A program made the position numbers and the translations under genes. DNA of 52,468 nucleotides. It comes from Gammaproteobacteria bacterium. Its GTDB lineage: Bacteria > Pseudomonadota > Gammaproteobacteria > Natronospirales > REEB76. Location of the stretch: contig JAGWOR010000015.1 in assembly GCA_028870845.1 (NCBI GenBank), forward strand, positions 1 to 52,468, given 5' to 3'. Of this stretch, positions 26,715-35,898 are shown one piece after another; the first letter of the stretch is position 1; every line of letters begins with the position of its first letter. The notes beneath the pieces are model-generated. The model did not search any database and was not told the origin of the DNA. It saw only the letters and a program-made list of their open reading frames with translations.

Positions 26715-26748
26715 AGTGTAAAAGCAAGCAGCTGGCTGCGGTGCCGCA

Positions 26749-28209
26749 TCAATTTTTCGGCGGAAGCGCCGGCGGCATGTCTGTGGTGCTTGATGCCGCC
26801 GGAATATCCATGGACGGCATGGGAGTGGGAACCTGCAGCAGTACGTTGATCTGCTTCAGGTCCTGGGGTGAAAGGATTCCGGCCGCCTGCTTGAGCTGCA
26901 ACAAGCTGGTCAGGTAGTTATCCCGGCTCTGGGCAAAGTTGGTCTGGGCGGTCACCAGGTTCTGGCGCGCCAGCAATACGTCCACGATGGTGCGGGTGCC
27001 CACCTGCATGCCGGTCTCCATGGCCTGCAGCGATGTCTGGTTGGATTTTACCGACTGCCGCAGGGCCTTAACCTGTGAGATGCCGGTTAACACTCCTAAA
27101 TACGAGGTTCGCGTCTGCTGCACGGTTTGACGGGTGATCAGCTGCACCTGATCCATGGCGGCATCGTATTGGCGCTCAGCCTGGGTTACCTGTGCGCTCA
27201 CACCACCACCGGAAAAGATGGGTACGTTTAATTGCAGGATGGCGGTATTGCCCGTGTTGTTCTGGGCCTGAGTTATCACATTGGATGCCCCGGTGATGTT
27301 CGATTCTTGGGTATTGTCATTTTTGTTGTGGCTCAGAACCAGATCGAGTGTCGGGTAATGACCACTGCGTTTGATAGAGACATTGGCGGAAGCAACCTTG
27401 GCCCCCGCCTGGGCCGCCATCAGATTTGGGTTTTGCTGGAGCGCCGTGTCCACCCACTTGGTAGTGTTATCGGGATTGGGTGTACGCAACGGCATGTCGG
27501 TCACCGGTTCCTGCAGTTCACCCACTGGCTGGCCGGTGATGGCGCGCAGGCTTTCATCGGCACTGATGACCTGCTGTTGTGCGGCGATTTCGTTGGCCAC
27601 CGACTGGTCATAGGCGGCCTGGGCGTTCTGCACGTCAGTGACCGCGCTCATGCCCACCCTGTACTTGGCCTGAGTCTGGTCCAGCTGTTTCTGGTTGGCC
27701 AGGGTGGCGGCATGATCAGCCGCCAGGGTGTCACGTGCAGTGATCACATTGAAATAAGCGGTGGCGGTGCGCACGATCAGGTCCTGTTGGGCGGCGATGA
27801 ACTGCGCCTGTGCCTGGGCCACGCTGGCGTCCGCCTGCTTGATGTTCTCCCACGCCGCCCAGTTGAAGATCGGCTGAGTCAATTGGGCAGTATAGTCTGT
27901 GGTATAGGAATGGTTGCTGGCGTTAGCTTGTACGTACGTGTTCGTGTTTGGATCGTAATAAAGCGGGATCTGGCCGCTGGTTTTGGTGATATTTCGCGAA
28001 CCGCTAAGTGTCACATTCGGAAGATACCCGGCGCGGGCGATGGGTTTGTTTTCCAGGGTCGCCTGGTAATTCGCCTGGGCTTGGGCGAAGGTGGGGTCGT
28101 TCTTGAGCGCCAGCTGGTACACATCCCAGAGGTCAGCACCCCGGGCCGGAACTGCCATCAGTGCGCTTGCCGCCATGACTGCAAGTAGAAGCGAGGTTAG
28201 TATTTTCAC
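26749..28209 (-). CDS. tolC: TolC-family outer-membrane protein
   Basis: Outer-membrane channel for type I secretion and efflux. With the GTG at 28209, which has AAGGA six bases upstream, the protein is 486 residues and begins with a signal peptide (KILTSLLLAVMAASALMAVPARGA) followed by DLWDVYQLALKNDPTFAQAQ, the standard TolC mature start. The longer open frame to 28284 adds 25 unlikely residues. Two OEP repeats are visible; the C-terminal tail is Pro/Ala-rich. Its permease partner is not encoded beside it, which is normal for a shared TolC. Confidence 0.93.
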   Translation of the reverse strand: MKILTSLLLAVMAASALMAVPARGADLWDVYQLALKNDPTFAQAQANYQATLENKPIARAGYLPNVTLSGSRNITKTSGQIPLYYDPNTNTYVQANASNHSYTTDYTAQLTQPIFNWAAWENIKQADASVAQAQAQFIAAQQDLIVRTATAYFNVITARDTLAADHAATLANQKQLDQTQAKYRVGMSAVTDVQNAQAAYDQSVANEIAAQQQVISADESLRAITGQPVGELQEPVTDMPLRTPNPDNTTKWVDTALQQNPNLMAAQAGAKVASANVSIKRSGHYPTLDLVLSHNKNDNTQESNITGASNVITQAQNNTGNTAILQLNVPIFSGGGVSAQVTQAERQYDAAMDQVQLITRQTVQQTRTSYLGVLTGISQVKALRQSVKSNQTSLQAMETGMQVGTRTIVDVLLARQNLVTAQTNFAQSRDNYLTSLLQLKQAAGILSPQDLKQINVLLQVPTPMPSMDIPAASSTTDMPPALPPKN

Positions 28210-28274
28210 CGTAGTTCCTTGTAACTGTTTCCCATAGGTGTACTGGTTGGATATAACACTAAAACATTTGAGGC

Positions 28275-28315
28275 CGGCTTGCAAGCCGATGGGACCATGG
28301 AGATTTTATCGGCTT
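28275..28315 (-). terminator. Inverted repeats after the rhodanese gene
   Basis: AAGCCGAT (28283-28290) and ATCGGCTT (28308-28315) form an 8-bp stem with a 17-nt loop, and a perfect 14-bp palindrome CGGCTTGCAAGCCG (28275-28288) overlaps the left arm. The structure lies between the rhodanese stop and the tolC-like start. It could end the upstream transcript or serve as a binding site before tolC. There is no strong T run. Confidence 0.4.
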
Positions 28316-28325
28316 CCCGGCGGGT

Positions 28326-28652
28326 TTAATAACGTGCCATGCCGGGGTCCAGGCTGGCAGCCCAGTCCTCTATACCGCCGGCCAGGTTGATCACGTCCCT
28401 GAAGCCCTGGGCTTGCATGAAGGCCGCCACCTGCTGGCTGCGGTTACCGTGGTGACACAGCACCACATAGGTTTGTTCCGGGTTCAGTTCGCCGAGATGC
28501 TCGCGCAGCTCGTCCATGGGGATGTGCAGGCTGTCCGGCAGGCGCACACGCTCCACCTCCCAGGGTTCGCGTACGTCCAGGATGGTTACCGACTGCGGGG
28601 ACCTGGTCTGCAGTTCGGCTACTTCCCGCGGCGTCAGCGAGCGTACCGGCAT
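28326..28652 (-). CDS. Single-domain rhodanese
   Basis: A 108-residue sulfurtransferase domain. The catalytic Cys66 is in the active-site loop CHHGNRS, and the ILDVREPWE segment near the N-terminus is the usual CH2-type rhodanese signature. Single-domain rhodaneses move sulfane sulfur; the physiological donor and acceptor are not known. It lies 9 bp downstream of the PCMT-like gene and upstream of tolC on the same strand. Confidence 0.9.
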   Translation of the reverse strand: MPVRSLTPREVAELQTRSPQSVTILDVREPWEVERVRLPDSLHIPMDELREHLGELNPEQTYVVLCHHGNRSQQVAAFMQAQGFRDVINLAGGIEDWAASLDPGMARY

Positions 28653-28661
28653 GCGCTATCC

Positions 28662-29315
28662 TTAAAACCGGAACTGTAGCGGCTGCGGCGCATTCAGCAG
28701 CGGCGGCAACGCGGTTTCGAACAGGCTTTCCCGCGACCATGCATCTTCGGCCACACGCGTGACCAGCAGCGCTTCCATTACCGGGGGTTCGCCAGTGATC
28801 ACGAACAGACGGCCGCCGATATTCAGATGCCCGGCATAGCTTTCCTCATATACCGGCAGGGAGGCGGTGATGGCGATCACGTCGAATCGCTGTTCCAGCC
28901 AATCCAGCTGTGTGCCATCACGGGTTTCCAGACGCACGTTGTAAATGCCCAGGTCACGGAGTATTTTGCCGGCGCCCGCAGTGAAATCCGGGAAGATATC
29001 TACAGAAAGCACTTCACCGCCAAGTTTAGCCAGGCAGGCGCTGATGAAACCGCTGCCGCTGCCGATTTCCAGCACGCTGTCATCCGCTTGCGGGTCGAGG
29101 GCCTGCAGCATCCGGCCTTCCACTTTTGGCGCCATCATTACCTGCTCATGGGCAAGCGGAATCTGGGTATCAGCGAATGCCAGCTGGCGATAGGCCGGCG
29201 GCACGAATTGATCACGTGGCATCGCCGCGATGATTGACAGCACACGGCGGTCCAGCACTTCCCAGGCCCGCAGTTGCTGGTTGATCATCTGGTTGCGGAG
29301 GTACTGGATATCCAT
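28662..29315 (-). CDS. Protein-L-isoaspartate O-methyltransferase-like protein
   Basis: A 217-residue SAM-dependent methyltransferase of the PCMT family. The N-terminal MINQQLRAWEVLDRRVL and the SAM-binding VLEIGSGSGFISACLAKLGG are clear. Canonical Pcm has a TGSGYQTAVLA-type loop and conserved acceptor-binding residues that are only partly kept, so this belongs to the Pcm-like branch often found beside tolC and may act on another substrate. It is followed by the rhodanese gene. Confidence 0.82.
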   Translation of the reverse strand: MDIQYLRNQMINQQLRAWEVLDRRVLSIIAAMPRDQFVPPAYRQLAFADTQIPLAHEQVMMAPKVEGRMLQALDPQADDSVLEIGSGSGFISACLAKLGGEVLSVDIFPDFTAGAGKILRDLGIYNVRLETRDGTQLDWLEQRFDVIAITASLPVYEESYAGHLNIGGRLFVITGEPPVMEALLVTRVAEDAWSRESLFETALPPLLNAPQPLQFRF

Positions 29316-29584
29316 AAGCTTTGAGTCTGAACACGCCAGTTTGGGCTGCCGAGGGTAAGCATTTTAGCCATCATTGGCAAGCGAAAAAGTCACGAGGGCC
29401 TGTGATTCCATGTGTACTTCCGCAGAATATGTGCAGCAAGCCCGCTCAGGCAAGGCAGGTGTGACGAAACCTGCCCGGGGTGTGTCGAACCGTGGTTTTC
29501 CCGCATGACTGGGATGGCGTTTTGGCGTTATCTTGATGGCTGAAGCACGGCAATAGCTGGGAACAGGATTTAGCGGAGCGCGTG

Positions 29585-30685
29585 ATGGGAACAGCCAACG
29601 CCAGGAAACGGCCGGGTTTTCGCAGTTCGCTGGCTGTAGTCATCGGAGGATGGCTGCTGTTTTCACTGTTACTGGCGCTCGGTGACCATTTAAGCCCCAT
29701 GGCCAGGGACATGAGCCTGGAATCGGCGCTCGGCAGTGCATTGCTGGCAAGCCTGCCCTGGGCGCTGGTGGCGTTGCTGCTGCTCTCGGGTCAGCGCCGC
29801 AGCCTGAGGCAGCTGCCCGGCAAGGCCTGGCTGTTCGGACAGTTGCTGCTGGGATTATTGCTGGTGTTCTTCATTCTGATGCTGGCATACAGCTGGCAGT
29901 ATCCGGTGCTGGGCTTGACCGGCATTCAACACAGCGGGGGACTGCGACAGATGCTGCTGGCCGGCATGCCGCGTGGTGTCCTGCTGTACGCGGGCGTGTG
30001 GGGCATCTGCCAGGCGGGCTTGATGTGGCGTGATTACACCCGCGCCAGCCGCGAACTGGTGAAGGCTGAATTGCGGCGCCTGCGCACCCAGCTCAATCCG
30101 CATTTTCTGTTCAACACCCTGAATGCCATCGCGGAATTGGGCTACGAAAATCCGGAAGCCGCCGACCTCACCATCACCCAGCTGAGCGGGCTGCTGCGCA
30201 AATCGCTGGATGACAGCCGCCAACAGGAAATCGCGCTGCGCGACGAACTGGATTTTCTGGAACGCTACCTGGCTATCCAGCAGACCCTGCTGCAGGACCG
30301 CCTGCATGTGGAACTGGAGATCAGCGAAGACACGCTCAACGCGCGCGTGCCCGGCATGATCCTGCAGCCGCTGGTGGAAAACGCCGTGACCCACGGCGTG
30401 GGGCGCAGCGGCACCGGTTACCTAACGGTGCGCAGCCGGCGCCAGGGCGAGCATTTGGTACTGGAAGTGGAGGACAATGGCTGGGGTCTGGTGATCGCCG
30501 ATCCGCGCAACAGCGGCGAGGGCATAGGCATCAGCAATACCCGCGCGCGACTGAGTTATCTTTATGGCGATTCCGGCAATCTTGAACTGCGCAGTAAGCC
30601 CGGCGAAGGGCTGACCGCGCGGCTCAACATCCCGTTTCACGAGGCCTTTGCCTACGATGAAAATCCGTACTTTGATCGTCGATGA
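29585..30685 (+). CDS. algZ: LytS/AlgZ-type sensor histidine kinase
   Basis: A 366-residue kinase with about four N-terminal membrane helices (13-33, 53-70, 82-103, 125-145) and a His_kinase domain with the phosphoacceptor His173 in TQLNPHFLFNTLNAIAE, then an ATPase domain with LVENAVTHGV and EDNGWGL. This domain order matches AlgZ/FimS. The ATG at 29585 is preferred over the GTG three bases earlier because GGAG is six bases upstream of it. The regulator gene overlaps its end by 29 bases. Confidence 0.88.
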   Translation: MGTANARKRPGFRSSLAVVIGGWLLFSLLLALGDHLSPMARDMSLESALGSALLASLPWALVALLLLSGQRRSLRQLPGKAWLFGQLLLGLLLVFFILMLAYSWQYPVLGLTGIQHSGGLRQMLLAGMPRGVLLYAGVWGICQAGLMWRDYTRASRELVKAELRRLRTQLNPHFLFNTLNAIAELGYENPEAADLTITQLSGLLRKSLDDSRQQEIALRDELDFLERYLAIQQTLLQDRLHVELEISEDTLNARVPGMILQPLVENAVTHGVGRSGTGYLTVRSRRQGEHLVLEVEDNGWGLVIADPRNSGEGIGISNTRARLSYLYGDSGNLELRSKPGEGLTARLNIPFHEAFAYDENPYFDRR

Positions 30686-31412
30686 CATGCCGCTGTCGCG
30701 GCAACGCACGCGCCGCTACCTGTCCAGCGAGGCGGACGTGGAGATCGTGGGCGAATGCGGCGATGCGGAATCGGCTTTGCAGGCCATCGAAACCCAGGTT
30801 CCCGACCTGGTGCTGCTGGACGTGCAAATGCCCGGCATGAACGGCCTGGAGATGCTGCAACGGATTCCGGTTGGCCAGCGACCGGCGGTGGTGTTCATCA
30901 CGGCATTTGACGAATTCGCGGTGCCCGCATTCGCGGCACACGCCGTGGATTTCCTGCTCAAGCCCTTCGACCGCGAGCGCGTGGAAAAAGTCATGGGCAG
31001 GGTGCGTGCGCACCTCCAAGCCAGAGCCAACGTACCCCCGATAATGCCGCCGGAACCGGCGGCGGAACAGAAAGGTCCCTATCTGAACCGCATCGCGGTC
31101 AAATCCGTGGGCCGCACGCTGTTCGTGTCCATCGACGGCGTCGACTGGCTGGAAACCGCCGGCAATTACGTGTGCCTGCACGTGGGCAAGGAAACCCACC
31201 TGGTGCGCGAGACCATGAACCAGATCGAAGCGCAGCTGGATCCCGCCCAGTTCGTGCGCATCCACCGTTCCACCATGGTGCGCATCGAGGCCATCCGCGA
31301 AATCCAGCCGCTGTTCAACGGCGACCGTGCCGTGATCCTGCGGGACGGCAGCCGCCTGACCATGAGCCGTTCCTACCGCGACAAGGCCCGCGCCGCCCTG
31401 GGCACGGTCTGA
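30657..31412 (+). CDS. algR: LytTR-family response regulator (AlgR-like)
   Basis: A 251-residue regulator: receiver domain with D9/D10, phosphoacceptor Asp55 (LVLLDVQMPGMNG) and Lys in FLLKPFDRERV, then a C-terminal LytTR DNA-binding domain (about 145-251, including FVRIHRSTMVRIEAI and LTMSRSYRDKAR). The ATG at 30657 starts MKIRTLIVDD, the expected receiver beginning. It overlaps the kinase gene, so the two are co-translated. An AlgR-box-like sequence at 31492 suggests it controls the exporter genes that follow. Confidence 0.9.
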   Translation: MKIRTLIVDDMPLSRQRTRRYLSSEADVEIVGECGDAESALQAIETQVPDLVLLDVQMPGMNGLEMLQRIPVGQRPAVVFITAFDEFAVPAFAAHAVDFLLKPFDRERVEKVMGRVRAHLQARANVPPIMPPEPAAEQKGPYLNRIAVKSVGRTLFVSIDGVDWLETAGNYVCLHVGKETHLVRETMNQIEAQLDPAQFVRIHRSTMVRIEAIREIQPLFNGDRAVILRDGSRLTMSRSYRDKARAALGTV

Positions 31413-31491
31413 GAGCCGCGCAAACCGGCGTTCGCGGCGTGAGTTGCGCCGCGTCATGATGCCGTCATCTGCGCCCCGTCCCATCACAGAC

Positions 31492-31501
31492 ACGGTTCGT
31501 C
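31492..31501 (+). promoter_or_regulatory. AlgR-box-like site upstream of ABC exporter operon
   Basis: ACGGTTCGTC differs by one base from the AlgR core ACCGTTCGTC described in Pseudomonas aeruginosa. It lies in the 126-bp gap between the AlgR-like gene and the adaptor gene, about 40-70 bases before the adaptor start. A ten-base near match can arise by chance; position next to an AlgR-like gene raises its weight. Confidence 0.4.
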
Positions 31502-31538
31502 ACACAATCATTGTGGCCTTGACCGCTGCCGCCTAAAG

Positions 31539-32792
31539 TTGCAGGTATCAAGCACGGGAACCCAGGCATTGGACAAGAAAGACGCGCTCAACGCCCTGAA
31601 GATCGACCGGGACGCCCCGGCTCCGCCTGCCGGCCGTCGCCGCTGGTGGATCGGCGGCATGTTGGCGGCTGTGGTGGTGGCGGCATCGGTCATCACCTGG
31701 TGGGCGTTCCGGCCCGGCGCGGTGCCGGTGCAGACCCTGACGGTGGCGGTGCAGGGCGGAGCTGACCCCGGCGGCAGCATCCTCAATGCCTCCGGTTACG
31801 TGGTGGCGCAGCAGCAGGCCACGGTGTCGTCGCAGATCACCGGCATGATCGATGCGGTGTACGTGGATGAAGGCATGTACGTGAAAAAAGACCAGGTGCT
31901 GGCGCGCCTGGACGACAGCGCCGCGCTTGCCGCGGTGGCCACCGCCGAGAGCCAGCTGCAGGCGGATCAGGCGCTGGTGGCGCAGAATCAGGCGCAGTTG
32001 CTCAAGGACCAGCAGAACCTGACCCGCACCCAGACGCTTGCCAAACAGGGTCTGCTGAGCCAGTCGGATCTGGATAACGCGCGGGCCGCCGTGGATATGG
32101 ACCAGGCCGAACTCCAACATGCCCAGGGCCAGGTAAAAGTGGACCGGGATTCTCTGCGCAGCAGTAAAATTTTTCTGGATTACACCGTGATCCGTGCGCC
32201 GTTTTCCGGTGTGGTCACGGAAAAATACGCCCACCCCGGCGAGATGATTTCGCCGGCCGCAGTCGGCGGCTTCACCAAAACCGGCATCTGCATGCTGGTG
32301 GACATGAAATCCCTGGAAATCGACGTGGACGTGAATGAAGCCTACATCGAACGCGTGCACAGCGGCATGCGCGTGGATGCAGTGCTGGACGCCTACCCCG
32401 ACTGGCACATTCCCGCCCACGTGATCAGCGTGGTGCCCACCGCCAACAAGGAAAAAGCCACCGTCAAGGTGCGCATCGCCTTCAATAAGCTGGATCCGCG
32501 CATCCTGCCGCAGATGGGCGTGCAGGTGTGGTTCTATGCGGAAAAAGGCCAGAACCTGCAGCCGCAGGCGGCCACCATCAGCATTCCGCTGAAGGCGGTG
32601 CATGGCTCCGGCGCCTCCCAGTACGTCTACCTGGTGGAGCAGGGGCGCGCCCGCAAGCAGGCCGTCAAGACCCTGCCGGCAGCCAATGACCAGCTAAGCG
32701 TTCTGTCGGGCCTGAACGGCGGCGAACAGCTGGTGGTGTCTTCCAAGACACCGCTGCAGGATGGCGAAAAAGTCCAGGAGCAGAATCCGTAA
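31539..32792 (+). CDS. HlyD/MacA-type periplasmic adaptor
   Basis: A membrane-fusion adaptor of an ABC exporter, up to 417 residues. A membrane anchor (GGMLAAVVVAASVITWWAF) is followed by the lipoyl motif (VSSQITGMIDAVYVDEGMYV), a Gln/Ala/Leu-rich helical hairpin (about 125-205), the second lipoyl half and a beta-barrel domain. The frame offers TTG starts at 31539 and 31569; the second gives MDKKDALNALKIDRD, which looks more like relatives, so the start is uncertain. It is the first gene of a run with ATPase, two permeases and a lipoprotein. Confidence 0.88.
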   Translation: MQVSSTGTQALDKKDALNALKIDRDAPAPPAGRRRWWIGGMLAAVVVAASVITWWAFRPGAVPVQTLTVAVQGGADPGGSILNASGYVVAQQQATVSSQITGMIDAVYVDEGMYVKKDQVLARLDDSAALAAVATAESQLQADQALVAQNQAQLLKDQQNLTRTQTLAKQGLLSQSDLDNARAAVDMDQAELQHAQGQVKVDRDSLRSSKIFLDYTVIRAPFSGVVTEKYAHPGEMISPAAVGGFTKTGICMLVDMKSLEIDVDVNEAYIERVHSGMRVDAVLDAYPDWHIPAHVISVVPTANKEKATVKVRIAFNKLDPRILPQMGVQVWFYAEKGQNLQPQAATISIPLKAVHGSGASQYVYLVEQGRARKQAVKTLPAANDQLSVLSGLNGGEQLVVSSKTPLQDGEKVQEQNP

Positions 32793-32832
32793 ACACCGGA
32801 AATCACAGGTAACCAATTTCCAGGAGAAGCAT

Positions 32833-33549
32833 ATGTCCGCAGTTGCCGCAGAAAGCACCCGAAACCAGCCGCTGGTCAACCTGCACGGCGTCACCAAACT
32901 CTACAAGCGCGGCGCCGAAACCGTGGAAGTGCTGAAGCGCCTGGACCTGACAGTGCCGCGTGGTGACTTCCTGGCACTCATGGGGCCGTCCGGCTCCGGC
33001 AAGACCACGCTCATGAACATCCTGGGGGGCTTGGACCGGCCTACCTCCGGCGAAGTCATCATCGATGGCCAGCCCATCCACTCCCTGAGCGACGGTGCTT
33101 TGTCGGCATGGCGCGCGCGCCATGTGGGCTTCGTGTTCCAGCTATACCACTTGCTGCCGGTGCTGAACGCCGAGCAAAACGTGGCGCTGCCGCTGATGCT
33201 TACCAAGCTGGGAGCGGCCGAACGCAGGAAGCGCGCCATGGCGGCGCTTACCCTGGTGGGTCTGGAAGACCGTGCCAAGCACAAACCCGCGGAACTCTCC
33301 GGCGGCCAGGAGCAGCGTGTCGGCATCGCCCGCGCCATCGTCACCGATCCCACCCTGCTGCTGTGCGACGAGCCGACCGGCGACCTGGACCGCAAGGCCG
33401 GCGATGAAATCCTGGAGCTGCTGCAACTGCTCAACAAGGAGCACGGCAAGACCATCATCATGGTGACCCACGATCCGCATGCCGCCGCCAAAGCCCAGCG
33501 CACTCTGTTTATGAACAAGGGCGTGTTGAGCCAGGAGCCGGAGGCATGA
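32833..33549 (+). CDS. ABC transporter ATPase (MacB/LolD type)
   Basis: A 238-residue ATPase that powers the adjacent FtsX-type permeases. Motifs: Walker A GPSGSGKTT, signature LSGGQEQRVGIARAI, Walker B LLLCDEPTGDLD and the switch His in MVTHD. AGGAG six bases before the ATG at 32833 fixes the start; the longer frame from 32761 overlaps the adaptor gene and lacks family character. The stop overlaps the next start (ATGA). Confidence 0.94.
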   Translation: MSAVAAESTRNQPLVNLHGVTKLYKRGAETVEVLKRLDLTVPRGDFLALMGPSGSGKTTLMNILGGLDRPTSGEVIIDGQPIHSLSDGALSAWRARHVGFVFQLYHLLPVLNAEQNVALPLMLTKLGAAERRKRAMAALTLVGLEDRAKHKPAELSGGQEQRVGIARAIVTDPTLLLCDEPTGDLDRKAGDEILELLQLLNKEHGKTIIMVTHDPHAAAKAQRTLFMNKGVLSQEPEA

Positions 33550-34706
33550 ACACCCTGACATTGATCGCCGGGGCATTCCAGCGCCGCAAGGCGCGCACCC
33601 TGTTCACCTTCCTGTCGGTGGTGGTGGCCTTCATGCTGTTCTGCATCCTGGCGGCGGTGCGCGAGGGCATGGTGGGGCAGGTGAAGATCTCCATTGCCGA
33701 GCGCCTGGATACCTACAACAAGGTGAATCAGGGCAACATGTTGCCCCTGAGCTACTACGACAAAATCGTCTCGGTGCCGGGAGTGACGGCGGTGGCGTAT
33801 TTCACCGGTTACCAGGGCCACTACCGCGATGAGAAGAACAAGTTCCAGGTGGTGGCCACCAACGCCAGCGAGCTTTTCAAGGTATACCAGGAATTCAGCG
33901 CGCCGCCGGCGCAGCATAAAGCCTGGCTGGCTGACCGGCAGGGTGCGGTCGCCGGGCCGCTGCTGGCCAAGCGCATGGGCTGGAAGGTGGGCGATAGCAT
34001 CCCGGTGCTGGGTGGTCCGGCACAGAAAGACGGCAGCAAGACCTGGTATTACCACCTGGATGGCATCTATCAGACCAACCTGCCCACCGCCTATCAGAGT
34101 TTCTTCGTGACCCACTACCAGTATTACAACCAGGGTGTCGCTAACACCCAGGCCCAGAACGTGGTGGGCCAGTACACCGAGCGCATCGACGATCCCCGCA
34201 ATGCCCAGGCCATCTCCAGCGCCATCGACAAGATCTTTGAGAACGCCACGCCCCAGACCCTGACCCGGTCGCAGGCCCTGGAGTCGGTGAGCTTCATGCG
34301 CCAGTTCGGCGACATCACCGCCATGGTGATCTACGTGGGCATCGCGGTGTTCTTCACCATGCTGCTGATCATCGGCAACACCATGGCCCAGTCGGTGCGT
34401 GAGCGCACTTCGGAATTCGCCATGTTGCGGGCCTTGGGATTCAGGCGCCCGTGGCTGGCGGTGCTGGTGCTGCAGGAATCCCTGCTGCTCATGGGCGCGG
34501 GCGGCATCCTGGGATTGATCCTGGGGTATGAGGCGGCGCATCTGCTGGCGCCCAGCGTCGGCAACGTGCTGCAGACTTTCGGCATGACCTGGAATGCCGC
34601 GCTCCTGGGAATCATGCTGTGCCTGGTATTTGGTTTACTGGCGGGACTGGTGCCCATGCAGCGGGTGTCCCGTTTGCGCGTGGCCGATGCCCTGCGGAGG
34701 GCGTGA
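33546..34706 (+). CDS. ABC transporter permease, FtsX/MacB type (first)
   Basis: A 386-residue permease with one N-terminal membrane helix (about 18-38), a large periplasmic domain of the MacB_PCD type (about 40-255) and three C-terminal helices forming the FtsX domain, including TSEFAMLRALGFRRPW, the coupling segment that contacts the ATPase. Type VII ABC systems of this kind push substrates through the periplasm with a MacA-like adaptor and TolC and do not move them across the inner membrane. Its start overlaps the ATPase stop. Confidence 0.92.
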   Translation: MNTLTLIAGAFQRRKARTLFTFLSVVVAFMLFCILAAVREGMVGQVKISIAERLDTYNKVNQGNMLPLSYYDKIVSVPGVTAVAYFTGYQGHYRDEKNKFQVVATNASELFKVYQEFSAPPAQHKAWLADRQGAVAGPLLAKRMGWKVGDSIPVLGGPAQKDGSKTWYYHLDGIYQTNLPTAYQSFFVTHYQYYNQGVANTQAQNVVGQYTERIDDPRNAQAISSAIDKIFENATPQTLTRSQALESVSFMRQFGDITAMVIYVGIAVFFTMLLIIGNTMAQSVRERTSEFAMLRALGFRRPWLAVLVLQESLLLMGAGGILGLILGYEAAHLLAPSVGNVLQTFGMTWNAALLGIMLCLVFGLLAGLVPMQRVSRLRVADALRRA

Positions 34707-34707
34707 C

Positions 34708-35877
34708 ATGGGCGGTAGTTTGAAGCAGACCATTGCAATCAGTGCCTGGAACCTGCGCAGCATGAGCGCAAGGCTCAAGCCATCGGCGGTGGCGGTGACG
34801 GGATTCTTCGGCGTGGTGCTGGTGTTCGTGGCGGTGCTGTCCATACAGAAAGGCTTCACCGCGGTGTTCAACAACACCGGTTCCAACGACGTGGCCATCG
34901 TCAGTTTGAACGGCCCTGGCAACATGGACGGCAACGCCCTGAAGACCATCGGACAGACTCCGGGCGTTGCCCAGGGGCCGGAGGGCCCGGTGCTGATGGG
35001 AACTTTCCTGTCGTCCGCACAGATTCCCACCCGCAGCAGCGGCCTGCTGGGCACGGTAAATTTCCGCGGCGTGGGCCCGCAGATGCCGGGGGTGTGGCGC
35101 ATGTTCCATATCGTCCAGGGCCGCATGTTCAAGCCCGGATTGGACGAGATCATCGTGGGCAGGCAGGCCGAGCGCCTGTTCCGGGGGTTGTCCATCGGTG
35201 ACGTGCTCAAGTGGAACCATCACGACTGGAAAGTGGTGGGCGTGTTCACCATGAACGGCGGCATCCATGAATCCGAGATCCTGACCGACGCCAACCAGCT
35301 GCAGGCAGCCTACAACGCCACCAACAGCTACGCCAATGCCTACGTGCGCCTGACGTCGGCGTCGGCATTCCCGGCCTTCAAGAAAGCCATCGAACACGAT
35401 CCCCAGCTGAGTGTCACCGCGGTGCAGGAAAGCGAAAATTTCCGCCAGAGCGGGCAGGACCTGAAGACCGTGATGACGCTGATCGGCGGCATCATCACGC
35501 TGCTCATGGGCATCGGCGCCATCTTCGGCGCCATCAACATCATGTATTCCAATATCGCCAGCCGCATGGGCGACATCGCCACCCTGCGGGCGCTGGGATT
35601 CGCGCGCCTGCCGATCCTGTGCGCCATCCTGGTGGAAGGCATGGTGTTGGGACTGGCCGGTGGCGGCGCCGCGGCATTCATCGCCTACCTGATCTTCAAC
35701 GGCTACCAGGCCAGCACCCTGGGCAACGGCGCGCTCATGGCCTTCAGCTTCCAGGTGACGCCCGGGCTGATTTTCTCCGCCTTGCTGCTGGCCATTGTCA
35801 TGGGCTTCATCGGCGGACTGTTCCCCGCCATCCGCGCCGCGCGCCTGCCGGTGGCCACAGCCCTGCGGGAAATCTGA
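34708..35877 (+). CDS. ABC transporter permease, FtsX/MacB type (second)
   Basis: A 389-residue permease with the same plan as its neighbour: an N-terminal helix near 25-45, a periplasmic domain, and three C-terminal helices with DIATLRALGFARLPIL as coupling segment. GGAGG seven bases before the ATG at 34708 fixes the start; the upstream frame overlaps the first permease. The two genes probably make a heterodimer. A lipoprotein gene follows after 21 bases. Confidence 0.92.
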   Translation: MGGSLKQTIAISAWNLRSMSARLKPSAVAVTGFFGVVLVFVAVLSIQKGFTAVFNNTGSNDVAIVSLNGPGNMDGNALKTIGQTPGVAQGPEGPVLMGTFLSSAQIPTRSSGLLGTVNFRGVGPQMPGVWRMFHIVQGRMFKPGLDEIIVGRQAERLFRGLSIGDVLKWNHHDWKVVGVFTMNGGIHESEILTDANQLQAAYNATNSYANAYVRLTSASAFPAFKKAIEHDPQLSVTAVQESENFRQSGQDLKTVMTLIGGIITLLMGIGAIFGAINIMYSNIASRMGDIATLRALGFARLPILCAILVEGMVLGLAGGGAAAFIAYLIFNGYQASTLGNGALMAFSFQVTPGLIFSALLLAIVMGFIGGLFPAIRAARLPVATALREI

Positions 35878-35898
35878 GACATTGAAGGGAGACAAAGC

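Noticed and set aside
29446-29712. 88-residue minus-strand frame in the gap before the LytS-type kinase gene
   Set aside because: No family pattern and no ribosome site; it overlaps the kinase start.
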